Source of the DNA: CAYRTD01 sp964528675
GTDB lineage: Bacteria; Bacteroidota; Bacteroidia; Bacteroidales; GCA-2748055
Reading direction: 5' to 3'
Assembly: GCA_964528675.1 (NCBI GenBank)
Contig: CAZGTU010000004.1
Location: 50,072-114,071 of the forward strand
DNA length: 64,000 nt
The position numbers were made by a program, and so were the translations under genes. Under the pieces are notes generated by a model, which saw nothing but the letters and a program-made list of their open reading frames with translations, had not been told where the DNA came from and made no database searches. Shown here piece by piece: positions 52,355 to 60,474 of this stretch. The stretch's first letter is position 1, and every line of letters begins with the position of its first letter.

Positions 52355-53374
52355 TCATCCCGGAATAATCACCATCGTCGCCCCATAACCATACTCCTTG
52401 AATGAGGCATCCTGGTATTTCAGATCGGGATATTTTCTGTCGAGGTTTTTACGGATCTCATGCTTTAATTTCCCGTTTCCAATGCCATGGATGAACACAA
52501 TCCTGCGGGTTTTATGAATAATGGCTGTTTCAAGCTTTGTTTTGAACCGGGATAATTGAATATCCATTATTTCACTATTGCTGAGATCTTTATAATCGTC
52601 AACTATGGATTCAATATGAAGATCGACTTCTTCAATTTCAGGTTCCCGCACAGCTTTTTTTGCTTTTTTCTTATCTTCTTTCCTTTCTTTCTCTGCGAGT
52701 ACTGCTTTTAAATCATCTTCAACCTTTTTGTTTTCAAAACTTTCCCCGGCTTTGAAAGAATGAACAGTGAAGACTGCAGATTTTTGCTCGAAATAATCAT
52801 TTTCCGTCAATAATACTCCGCTGTATAATTCATTGAAATCAAGGGTAATCGATCTGTGTGCAGGTTTTACATACTTAAAAAAACTATTGTTCCAGAAAAG
52901 GAGATTAACTTTTATTTCCCATTCTTCACTCATATTGGCCGGAATAAGTTTCACCAGCCTCACCTTTGTATCCGCCTCTAAAATACCACGACCAAGCAGG
53001 TGTTCCTCTCCTGCTATCGTTCTGGATACTGTGTAATATAAATGATAGCTTGAACTGTTCACCAGGTGGGAGATGATATCAGTTCCGCTTTTACTGAGAT
53101 TCACGGCAAACACAATTTCCTCATCTTCTATTGGCTCTTCGGGCTCATATTCCTGCACATGTTCCTCTTGCTGTTCATCTTCAGCAACCTCTTCTTTCCC
53201 CGACATTTTTTTGTTCTCTTCTTTCCCATATAAAACCAGGTCATTCTCAATAAAGGGAATGTCAAATCCATCTTCAGTTCTGACCATGACAGTCTTTTTA
53301 TCTATAATCGAACTCACTACTCCATGTCCCTTATCATGAAGAAACTTTACTTTATCTCCTGTCTTAAATTTCAT
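52355..53374 (-). CDS. DUF2027 and Smr-domain protein
   Basis: This 339-residue protein probably binds and nicks nucleic acid or acts in ribosome rescue or recombination. The start at the ATG at 53374 (MKFKTGDKVKFL) is chosen over a TTG six codons earlier. The N-terminal DUF2027 part (about residues 1-200) contains an SH3-like GDKVKFLHDKGHGVV segment and an acidic linker. The C-terminal Smr domain (about 255-339) has VDLHIESI, RRIVFIHGIGNGKLKHEIR and the closing YGYGATMVIIP. The HGIGNGKL motif matches the family's HGxGxGxL loop. It is divergent from queA across 46 bases. Confidence 0.88.
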   Translation of the reverse strand: MKFKTGDKVKFLHDKGHGVVSSIIDKKTVMVRTEDGFDIPFIENDLVLYGKEENKKMSGKEEVAEDEQQEEHVQEYEPEEPIEDEEIVFAVNLSKSGTDIISHLVNSSSYHLYYTVSRTIAGEEHLLGRGILEADTKVRLVKLIPANMSEEWEIKVNLLFWNNSFFKYVKPAHRSITLDFNELYSGVLLTENDYFEQKSAVFTVHSFKAGESFENKKVEDDLKAVLAEKERKEDKKKAKKAVREPEIEEVDLHIESIVDDYKDLSNSEIMDIQLSRFKTKLETAIIHKTRRIVFIHGIGNGKLKHEIRKNLDRKYPDLKYQDASFKEYGYGATMVIIPG

Positions 53375-53398
53375 ATTATTTATTTTTGACAAAATTAG

Positions 53399-53406
53399 CT
53401 AATTTT
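53399..53406 (+). promoter_or_regulatory. Candidate -7 box before queA
   Basis: TAATTTTG matches the Bacteroidota -7 consensus TAnnTTTG and lies 14 bases before the queA ATG. A TTTTTG at 53382-53387 is closer than the usual -33 spacing, so the promoter call is partial. Confidence 0.4.
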
Positions 53407-53420
53407 GCTGACCTTTCAGA

Positions 53421-54632
53421 ATGAAGAAACCGGATTACATAGCTTTAAGCAGGTTTAATTATGAGTTACCTGATGAGAAAATTGCCACCTACCCTCTGGA
53501 ACTGAGAGACAGGTCGAGGTTACTCGTTTATAAAAACGGAGGTATTGAAGAAGGAAGGTTCTATGATCTTGGTTCATTTTTGAAATCCGGCACACAACTC
53601 GTCTTCAATAATTCAAAAGTTATCCACGCTCGTCTTAAATTCAAAAAAGCCACCGGTGCACGCATAGAAATATTTTGCCTTGAGCCTTCTGTCCCCTTTG
53701 ATTATCATCTCAATTTTGCTTCACAGCATTCAGTAGAGTGGAAATGCATTGTAGGAAATTCAAAAAAATGGAAAAATGAAGTCCTGGAGTTAACACACAG
53801 AACCGGAGAATTCAAAATTCAGGCGCAGAGAATCGGTAAAGAAAAGAATGAAGAGCTGATAAAATTTTCCTGGGAACCCGGAGATCTCAGTTTCAGCGAG
53901 ATCATTGAAATCTTCGGAAGCACTCCTATCCCACCCTACCTTGGGCGTGAAGCCGAAGAATCGGACTCGCTTACTTACCAGACTGTTTACTCAAAACATG
54001 AAGGTTCTGTTGCTGCCCCCACTGCCGGTTTGCATTTTACAGATGAATTAATTGAGATACTGAAGAATGGTAATATTCCCATCTCGGAAATCACCTTGCA
54101 TGTAGGGGCCGGGACATTTACACCCGTTAAGGTTGACAATGGCATGGAGCATGAAATGCATGTTGAACGATTTCATATTCGGAAAGAAGAACTAAAATTC
54201 CTTATCCGTCGCTCTGATCATATCACACCGGTAGGCACAACCTCATGCAGAACACTTGAAAGTCTTTACTGGATGGGAGTGAAACTGAAAACAGGATTTC
54301 ATCCCGAAGAATGTAATTTTCTTGAACAGTTTGAAGCCTACGACCTGGATCAAAATATCGGCAGAAAAGAAGCATTGATGGAAATATTTGATCACCTGAA
54401 AAAAGTCAATCGGGAAATTTTCCTGGGTTCTACCGGTATTATGATCACGCCGGGCTATAAGTTTCAAATGACCGATGCTTTAATTACCAATTTTCATCAA
54501 CCGGGAAGTACATTGCTTATGCTTATTGCTGCTCTTGTTGGCGATAAATGGCGGGATATTTATAACTATGCCCTTGAGAATAATTTCAGGTTCCTCAGTT
54601 ATGGAGATTCTTCCTTATTGTTTCCGGAATAG
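53421..54632 (+). CDS. queA: S-adenosylmethionine:tRNA ribosyltransferase-isomerase
   Basis: This enzyme transfers and isomerises the ribosyl part of S-adenosylmethionine onto 7-aminomethyl-7-deazaguanine in tRNA to make epoxyqueuosine. QueA signatures are present: YELPDEKIATYPLELRDRSRLLV, FNNSKVIHARL, PPYLGREAEESDSLTYQTVY, GSVAAPTAGLHFT, HVGAGTFTPVK and TNFHQPGSTLLML. At 403 residues it is longer than the usual 340-350. The extra length lies in the segment between about residues 285 and 350, as in the longer Bacteroidota QueA-like branch, so a second QueA elsewhere in the genome is possible. It is convergent with the threonine aldolase gene. Confidence 0.9.
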   Translation: MKKPDYIALSRFNYELPDEKIATYPLELRDRSRLLVYKNGGIEEGRFYDLGSFLKSGTQLVFNNSKVIHARLKFKKATGARIEIFCLEPSVPFDYHLNFASQHSVEWKCIVGNSKKWKNEVLELTHRTGEFKIQAQRIGKEKNEELIKFSWEPGDLSFSEIIEIFGSTPIPPYLGREAEESDSLTYQTVYSKHEGSVAAPTAGLHFTDELIEILKNGNIPISEITLHVGAGTFTPVKVDNGMEHEMHVERFHIRKEELKFLIRRSDHITPVGTTSCRTLESLYWMGVKLKTGFHPEECNFLEQFEAYDLDQNIGRKEALMEIFDHLKKVNREIFLGSTGIMITPGYKFQMTDALITNFHQPGSTLLMLIAALVGDKWRDIYNYALENNFRFLSYGDSSLLFPE

Positions 54633-54732
54633 TATTTTAAGTGTCTATAAATTCACAATTCGGTAATGCATTTTTAAACCCCAACCGACATGGGTAGACA
54701 GGAGCAGGATTCTCTCCTAACTCCTGCCAATA

Positions 54733-54788
54733 AATGTCATTTTCGCTTTTTGCCCCGTATTACGGGGGTTATGGCTTGAAATGACATT
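54733..54788. repeat. Nested palindrome between convergent queA and threonine aldolase
   Basis: AATGTCATTT (54733-54742) pairs with AAATGACATT (54779-54788). Inside lies a perfect palindrome CCCCGTA-T-TACGGGG (54753-54767). The outer arm overlaps the aldolase stop codon. It may be a terminator for both genes, though the T tracts are weak, or an extragenic palindrome. Confidence 0.7.
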
Positions 54789-55815
54789 ACTGCATTTTCT
54801 TTCTCAGGAGATCGCAAAATCCGTAAACATCTTCCTCAGTTGTATCAAAGGAAGTCATCCATCTCACCTCGGAGCGTTCCTCATCCCATACATAAAAAAA
54901 ATACTCTTCCTGTAATTCAGAAATCAAATTCTGTGGGATAATCGCAAACACTCCATTTGCTTCGACTTTCTGGGTGATTTTTATACCGTGGATTTTTGAA
55001 ACTTCTTTTTCGAGCAGTTTTGCCATCCGGTTGGCATGTTCAGCATTTTTTTTCCAGAGGTCGTTGCTAAGAAAAGCCAGAAACTGAGTTGATATGAAAC
55101 GCATTTTTGAAGCTAGTTGCATTCCCTGTTTCCGCCGGTATTTGAAATCCTGTGCCAATTCTTTATCGAAAAAGATAACTGCCTCACCGTACATCATTCC
55201 ATTCTTGGTACCTCCGAATGAAAGCACATCCACACCGGCATCGGAAGTGAATTCCTTAAAACTCTTATCCAGGCTGACTGCAGCATTACTGATCCTTGCT
55301 CCGTCCATATGAAGCAACAGGCCATTCTGATGTGCATAATCGCTTATTTTCCGGATCTCTTCAACCGTATAAACTGTGCCCATCTCAGATGCCTGTGTGA
55401 TGGAAATTACTCCCGGCTGAGAATGATGTTCAAATCCAAAACCATGCATATGCTTCTTTATTCCTTCAACAGTGAGTTTTCCGTCTTCTGTTTCCACAGA
55501 TAATAATTTACAGCCGGTGAATTTTTCAGGAGCGCCACATTCATCCACATGAATATGAGCTGTTTCTGAACAGATGACAGAATTATATGGCTGGGTGATG
55601 GCATCCAGTCCCAGGACATTTGCCGCAGTGCCTATGAATACAAAAAACACCTCGACTTCTTCACCAAAGATATCTTTGATCACTGCTGTAGCTTTTTCAG
55701 TGTAAGGATCATCTCCATAAGCAATTGTATGTCCATTATTTACATTCTGAATAGCTTTAAGAATTTCGGTATGGACCCCGGCATTGTTATCACTTGCGAA
55801 TCCGCGTTTATTCAT
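54787..55815 (-). CDS. ltaE: Low-specificity L-threonine aldolase
   Basis: This PLP-dependent enzyme cleaves threonine or allo-threonine to glycine and acetaldehyde. Its 342 residues show family motifs FASDNNAGVHTEIL, AIAYGDDPYT-like (HTIAYGDDPYTEKA), HMDGARISNA (D171 for the pyridine nitrogen) and the Schiff-base lysine K204 in SFGGTKNGMM. The length is normal. It is convergent with queA and has no biosynthetic neighbours. Activity on serine or other beta-hydroxy amino acids cannot be excluded. Confidence 0.92.
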   Translation of the reverse strand: MNKRGFASDNNAGVHTEILKAIQNVNNGHTIAYGDDPYTEKATAVIKDIFGEEVEVFFVFIGTAANVLGLDAITQPYNSVICSETAHIHVDECGAPEKFTGCKLLSVETEDGKLTVEGIKKHMHGFGFEHHSQPGVISITQASEMGTVYTVEEIRKISDYAHQNGLLLHMDGARISNAAVSLDKSFKEFTSDAGVDVLSFGGTKNGMMYGEAVIFFDKELAQDFKYRRKQGMQLASKMRFISTQFLAFLSNDLWKKNAEHANRMAKLLEKEVSKIHGIKITQKVEANGVFAIIPQNLISELQEEYFFYVWDEERSEVRWMTSFDTTEEDVYGFCDLLRKKMQ

Positions 55816-55871
55816 AAATATTAATGATTAAATATTTTAGATTTGAAATATTCTATGCTTTCAATGATTTA

Positions 55872-57467
55872 TCAGAACAATTCATCATATTTAGTCCAGA
55901 GCAAGTCTCCGGTTTTCCATGCTTCCTCCACTGCTTTATTTCCCCATTTCATGGTATAATCTGTAAGCATTTTTATCAATTCATCTCTCTTTCCTGCCTC
56001 ATAAAATTCCATCGCCTTTTCTTCAAAAGCTTCCTGATTTTCAAAAAGCTCTTTTTGCATGGGATTGAATACATCCATAACATCGTGACGCATATCGCCC
56101 CAGCGCTGGGCAGCGAGGGTACTCATCCTGTTGAAGGCCCACCATGCGCTCTCAGTTGTATAACCATTAGGACGGCCGGGTGTTTTGTAAGATTCAGGAA
56201 GGTCGGTAACCGAGCAATAAACGGGAATGTAAACCGAAGATGCGACATTGTCCATCGCAAGCCATTCAACCCCACCGATTTCATCGGGCAACCAGTCGCG
56301 GCTCTGGATAATGGTAGCATACATGGTATACCACCGGGCAATGGTCCTCTCGCCCCTCCAGCCCCATCCGCCATTGATATCAAACACCTTATTCATATCG
56401 TAAGGCATAAAGGGATTTGCCATGGGTGAAATGATGGTTTTTCCATCTTCATCAGTGACAGTAATATTTTTGATAAAATTGAAGTCTGTACCTTCATAAT
56501 AATCTCGGAAAACCACCACCAGATCATAAAGACTGACCTTTTCATCAGGTTTTACTGAAAAAGGATAGTTTTCAGCATATGGGTCTAATTTAAGTGATGG
56601 AGCGAGGAGATCGAATACTCTCCACTCCCTTCTCCGGGCAGCCATGGATGTCCGGCTTTCGGGTGCATAAGCATATGCGAAGCGGAAAGGTTCATTTTCC
56701 TGATCCCACCATCCGTTTTCAAGGGCTACTTCAAAAACATTATCGCTTGCCATGAAATAATCCTTATCTTCCATATCAATCTCAAGTATCCGGCTGGCAT
56801 TGGCGTTGACGCTTATTTCATCATCAGGCACCCTTTGAGCCACCCAAACAGCTCCGACCTTTCCTTTACCCGGGCCGACTATTTCCATGTGCCAAACTTC
56901 GTTTTTATCTGAAATGGTCAGACATTCTCCATAATCATTCCATCCGTATTTTGCCAGCAATTCTCCTCCCAGTTTTATGGCTTCTCTTGCTGATTTTGTT
57001 CTTTCGAGCATCAGCTTGCATAATCGCTGACAATCAATCAAACCTTCATCTGACTGCAGTTCATCTCTACCTCCGAAAGTTGATTCTCCTATTCCCACCT
57101 GGTATTCATTCATACTTGGGTAAGCTGTATTTATATACTGGTAAGTCTCCCGAACCTGGGGTATGCTTCCGATCGGTATATGGCTATAGGTAGGCATGAC
57201 AAGTGAATCGGAGGGCACCCTTTTATACATGATGCTTTTCGCGTTTCTTTTGTGCTTTTTTGCCGGCTGAATATCCATCCACGAACGAGTACGGTGACTG
57301 TCGTCGGTATGGCTGGTAATAACAGAACCATCCGTGGTGGCTTCCTTACCGGCGGTTATGGTTGTACATCCTTCCGGGAATCCCCCTTCCCAATCCGGTT
57401 TATCCTGGGCATTGGTATTAAGAATAAACAACGAAAACAAAACGGAAAAAAACAGTGGCTTTTGCAT
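55872..57467 (-). CDS. C69-family dipeptidase, exported
   Basis: This 531-residue N-terminal-nucleophile-type dipeptidase has a signal peptide (MQKPLFFSVLFSLFILNTNA) that ends just before the mature region. The ATG at 57467 is preferred over a TTG seven codons earlier because it places the signal peptide at the start. The expected catalytic Cys is Cys34 in EGCTTITAGKEATTDGS; C69 peptidases normally expose this Cys by processing. The NDYGECLTISDKNEVWHMEI and FMASDNVFEVA segments match the family. Release of dipeptides from the periplasm or cell wall is the likely role. Confidence 0.85.
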   Translation of the reverse strand: MQKPLFFSVLFSLFILNTNAQDKPDWEGGFPEGCTTITAGKEATTDGSVITSHTDDSHRTRSWMDIQPAKKHKRNAKSIMYKRVPSDSLVMPTYSHIPIGSIPQVRETYQYINTAYPSMNEYQVGIGESTFGGRDELQSDEGLIDCQRLCKLMLERTKSAREAIKLGGELLAKYGWNDYGECLTISDKNEVWHMEIVGPGKGKVGAVWVAQRVPDDEISVNANASRILEIDMEDKDYFMASDNVFEVALENGWWDQENEPFRFAYAYAPESRTSMAARRREWRVFDLLAPSLKLDPYAENYPFSVKPDEKVSLYDLVVVFRDYYEGTDFNFIKNITVTDEDGKTIISPMANPFMPYDMNKVFDINGGWGWRGERTIARWYTMYATIIQSRDWLPDEIGGVEWLAMDNVASSVYIPVYCSVTDLPESYKTPGRPNGYTTESAWWAFNRMSTLAAQRWGDMRHDVMDVFNPMQKELFENQEAFEEKAMEFYEAGKRDELIKMLTDYTMKWGNKAVEEAWKTGDLLWTKYDELF

Positions 57468-57603
57468 ATGCTCAATTTTTGGTGTCAAATTTAATTAATT
57501 CGCGGAGTTTTTAAAACTAATGGTCTTCAGGTAAAAGTATCCTTTATAAGAATATTACCCGGAATTGCGTTTTGAAAAACCATTTTCACCACTATTCCTT
57601 GTA

Positions 57604-57811
57604 CCCCTCAGGGCCTGCGCGTCAACTTAAGATTAACATATGTCCTGCAAAAAAAAATTGAATCACAACCTGTCCCGACTCTCGGGAGGGGACACAGGGT
57701 TGTTTTCACTGAGAACAGGGAAAACAACCCTGTGTATACTCTGTGATTCAAATAATATTAGGGTTTTTCACCACACCATTGTCTTAAGTTTACGCGTATG
57801 CCCTCAGGAGA
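57604..57811. repeat. Palindromic element with 29-bp imperfect terminal repeats and a 16-bp inner stem
   Basis: Outer arms at 57604-57632 and 57783-57811 are inverted repeats (CAACTTAAGA and TCTTAAGTT at the inner ends; about 24 of 29 positions pair). Inside, AATCACA (57661-57667) pairs with TGTGATT (57742-57748). A perfect 16-bp stem pairs ACACAGGGTTGTTTTC (57692-57707) with its complement at 57720-57735. The whole could fold into one branched structure. There is no coding capacity. It looks like a miniature inverted-repeat element distinct from the one at 49461-49715, and it lies directly upstream of the fRMsr gene. Confidence 0.7.
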
Positions 57812-57867
57812 AAGAAATAATTCTGTTAACTTTACAAATGTTAGTGTATTTCAAAAATATTCAACCA

Positions 57868-58338
57868 ATGGACACTCAAAAAAAACAGGGGCGGTATGAC
57901 AGGATATACAAGCAATTAACAAAATTGCTCACTGCCACCGAGGATAAGATAGCAAAGATGGCTACCATTAATGCCGTTTTGTTTCATAAAATGGATAATT
58001 ATTTCTGGTGTGGATTTTATTTATTACGAGATGAGGAATTAACTGTAGGGCCTTACCAGGGTCCTGTTGCCTGCCAGGTTCTGGAAAAAGACAAGGGGGT
58101 ATGCTGGGCCGGTATTAACACTGAAAAAAGTGTTGTAGTAGCCGATGTTGAGCAATTCCCGGGCCACATAGCCTGTGATTCGCGGTCTAAATCTGAGATC
58201 GTTATTCCACTGAAAAATGCTGAAGGGAAAATTTACGGGGTTTTGGACGTGGACAGTAAGAATATTAACAGTTTTGATGAGACAGACAGGATGAATCTGG
58301 AGAGGATTGTGGGGTTGTTGGAGAAAGTGGGGATTTAG
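57868..58338 (+). CDS. GAF-type free methionine-R-sulfoxide reductase
   Basis: This 156-residue GAF-domain enzyme reduces free methionine-R-sulfoxide in oxidative stress. The ATG at 57868 (MDTQKKQ) is chosen; an upstream in-frame extension runs through the palindromic element and is not conserved-looking. The diagnostic Cys triad is present: one in GPYQGPVAC, one in KGVCW and the catalytic one in GHIACD. The SEIVIPL and GVLDVDS strands match the family. The Trp after GVC replaces the usual Gly. The upstream palindromic element may have inserted in its promoter region. Confidence 0.88.
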   Translation: MDTQKKQGRYDRIYKQLTKLLTATEDKIAKMATINAVLFHKMDNYFWCGFYLLRDEELTVGPYQGPVACQVLEKDKGVCWAGINTEKSVVVADVEQFPGHIACDSRSKSEIVIPLKNAEGKIYGVLDVDSKNINSFDETDRMNLERIVGLLEKVGI

Positions 58339-58398
58339 GGAGTTAGGGATTGGGGAGAGTTGGGTTGGAAGAAGTTGAAGGGTTGAAGGGTTTGAAAG
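58333..58398. repeat. Purine-rich short repeats after the fRMsr gene
   Basis: TTAGGGA, TTGGGGA and GTTGAAGG units repeat from the fRMsr stop codon to about 58398. The GTTGAAGG unit is the same as at 30963-30998. Confidence 0.65.
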
Positions 58399-58409
58399 AT
58401 GTGCGAAAA

Positions 58410-58550
58410 CTATATTTTAATAACCACTTTCCCTCTCACTTTCCTTTCCTCAAGTCTTCTGATTGCATCAGCGGTCTGCTCCAAAGGATAAACTTTATCT
58501 ATAACTGACTTTACTTTCAACAAATGACCAAACAGGTTTTTCATTCTGCT
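58410..58550 (-). pseudogene. C-terminal remnant of a zinc-type alcohol dehydrogenase/quinone reductase
   Basis: The minus-strand frame ending at the TAG (58410-58412) encodes about 45 residues ending VIDKVYPLEQTADAIRRLEE then RKVRGKVVIKI. This matches the last helix and strands of medium-chain dehydrogenases, where 'VidrvypLe.a.eAhr.le.g...GKvVl' is conserved. The rest of the enzyme is absent; the frame upstream of 58550 turns into unrelated AT-rich sequence. It is a deletion remnant. Confidence 0.75.
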
Positions 58551-58777
58551 AAGCGAGTAAGACTATGTAAAAGAAATTTAAGTAACTTGTTTCGTTTTTG
58601 AAATTTTGCTATTGTAAATTATTTGTTTTTTGGAACTTGTTTTTTGGAATTTTTGCCAAATAATGCAAGAATATTAGACATAAGGTAAAAAGAATCCTGT
58701 TCATATGAAGTTTTTCTTCAAATTATTTTTTTAATGGATTGAACATATAAAAATCTGAAAGCTCATGGTATCCATCA

Positions 58778-59095
58778 CTATGTAGGATTTTTAACCACTA
58801 AGATTAGTAGAGATAAGACGGGACTGGTCTCGAACTCAACGATAGCAGAGATGTATAGTTTATCATTAACAAAGAATTTATCTATGTCGCCTGGCTTCAA
58901 TAAAACCGGTGGTTCAGCCAATGATTTTTTAAAATTTATTTTTTCAGGATTAATAATCCAGTCATGGTATTCAATAAAACCCTGGATGGTATCGCCTTCT
59001 TCTTCAACAATAAAACCAGGCTGAAAATTTCGCTGGGAAAAGCATGTTGAGAGATAAAGGAGAAATATTACGGATAAAAAAAACTTTCTGCTCAT
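58778..59095 (-). pseudogene. Truncated N-terminal part of a Bacteroidota surface protein
   Basis: The frame (start ATG 59095) has a signal peptide (ending CFSQ) followed by PGFIVEEEGDTIQGFIEYHDWIINPEKINFKKS, whose GDT.QG.I.Y.......P.kI.F pattern is common at the start of several-hundred-residue uncharacterised Bacteroidota proteins. Only about 105 residues remain, and the end (LSLLILVVKNPT) looks unlike the family. The gene therefore seems truncated or frameshifted. It could be a short functional protein, but the neighbouring remnants make decay more likely. Confidence 0.5.
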
Positions 59096-59157
59096 GTAAT
59101 TTTGTAAAATCAATAAGGGGTGAATTATAAATTTCTTTAGTGATTTATGCTATTGTA

Positions 59158-59817
59158 CTAGAATGCCAATCTCAATCCTACAGAACAATCAAATCTACTT
59201 ACGCTGATCATCTCATCTTCCTCAGGGTCCAGTTCCACCTCCTGGGTATAAGAACCATCCTTTAATTCGTAGGAAAAAAGATTCCCGCCGATATAAGAGA
59301 TCTGTAATCCAAAAAAAACATTTTCCCCCATCTTCCAATCATAAGCTATTTCATAAATATATCCTGCTGTGCTTCCTTTCATCGAGTATTCATCTATCAG
59401 AACAAAATCATTGCTATAGCCTAAATATCCTATCGACATATTCATAAAAAATACACCGGATTTATTCTTATTCAACAATCTTGTAGAAAATGCAGGTCCG
59501 ATAAATGTAATACGAATATCATCCGCCATATTTCCATAGTGGCGAGTCCCGTATGGATCAATCAGGTAAATATTATCCATCTGATTTGATGTCCTGAACA
59601 GCGAATATTTCAATCCCAGGCCCAGAGGTTCGCTTATATAGTAGAAGAAACCGGCTCCAATATGATAACCGGACCTCAGATCCCTCGCATATTCTTCAAA
59701 GTCTGAAGGGATGTCTTCACTCATCCTTGCTGATTGATAGCTGTAACCTGTGTTCAGAGTTATGCGGAAATGATCAAAGTTTTGATTTTCGCTCCATAAT
59801 TGCTGCTCACTCTGCAA
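59158..59817 (-). pseudogene. Outer-membrane beta-barrel protein, 5' end lost
   Basis: This frame encodes about 200 residues of a small outer-membrane barrel (FRITLNTGYSYQSARMSED, SGYHIGAGFFYYISEPLGLGLKYSLFRTSN, ITFIGPAFSTRL, FMNMSIGYLGYSND) ending SVGLRLAF with terminal Phe, as required for barrel insertion. It lacks its own signal peptide; the first residues run into the upstream lipoprotein gene in another frame (overlap 59760-59817). A deletion apparently joined the 3' part of this gene to the 5' part of the lipoprotein gene. Confidence 0.7.
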
Positions 59818-60299
59818 ATAACAGAGTCGCCAAGATAAAGGTCATAATTAACCAGAAATCCTCTTCCGTCTGGCCGATAAACATAGAATATCGCATGATC
59901 AATATCCAGCAAATCACCCTCCTCTGCCCTGACCAATTTCTCAACATCCTTTACTCTCAATATCTTTGCAGTGATCCTATGACAGGTACTTCCGAAAGCA
60001 GAAGGAGGTCTGTGATCGATGATTTTGACAACATTGCCACCGGATTTCCGGGCTTCCATTTTAGCCTTTTCTATCGCCAGATCGTAACCACATTTAATAC
60101 TGAATCCAGTATCTCCAAGCTTAATTTCTCCAAGCATTTCTGCATTCTCAGGTTCTTCACGGGTAATATCAAGAACTACCACCTTCTCGCGATAATCAAG
60201 AGGAGGATATGTTTTGTTTATGGTTGTGGAAACTCGATGGGTACAGGAGCATAGAAGAATCACTGTACCCATGGAAAGAAAAAATGAAAATTTCTTCAT
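59760..60299 (-). pseudogene. DUF2846-like lipoprotein, 3' end lost
   Basis: The ATG at 60299 begins a lipoprotein (signal FFLSMGTVILLCSC, Cys at residue 20) of about 179 residues. It has a conserved-looking VVVLDITREEPENAEMLGEI domain and a C-terminal DUF2846-like start (HAIFYVYRPDGRGFLVNYDLYLGDSVICRVSSN). DUF2846 domains normally continue with a strand containing a WA.TE motif; here the frame stops soon after CRVSSNYGAKIK, where it meets the barrel gene in another frame. The product may still be exported, but it looks truncated. Confidence 0.65.
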
Positions 60300-60474
60300 G
60301 AATTGTAGTTTAGTTAGAAGAGCTTTTACATGTTCAGGTTGATTCCTGGCATCCGATCCGAAGCTAAATTTTAATCCGGCATCTTTAGCCATGTAAATAA
60401 AGTCCCTGTGCGGTGTATGAGACATGTCGTTTATCTCGATTGCAATATTTTTTGCTTTTGTGGCATTTATGATC
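60300..60474 (-). pseudogene. C-terminal fragment of a PHP-domain protein
   Basis: Between the lipoprotein start and the end of the acyloxyacyl-hydrolase-like gene, the open frame reads NIAIEINDMSHTPHRDFIYMAKDAGLKFSFGSDARNQPEH. This matches the last part of PHP-domain phosphoesterases, where 'alEIN......f...A...G.kfsfGSDAH' is conserved. No N-terminal part is present. It is a gene fragment that continues in frame into the lipoprotein ORF. Confidence 0.7.

Noticed and set aside
57640..57867. 76-codon N-terminal extension of the fRMsr
   Set aside because: It is translated from the palindromic element; the conserved protein begins at the ATG at 57868.
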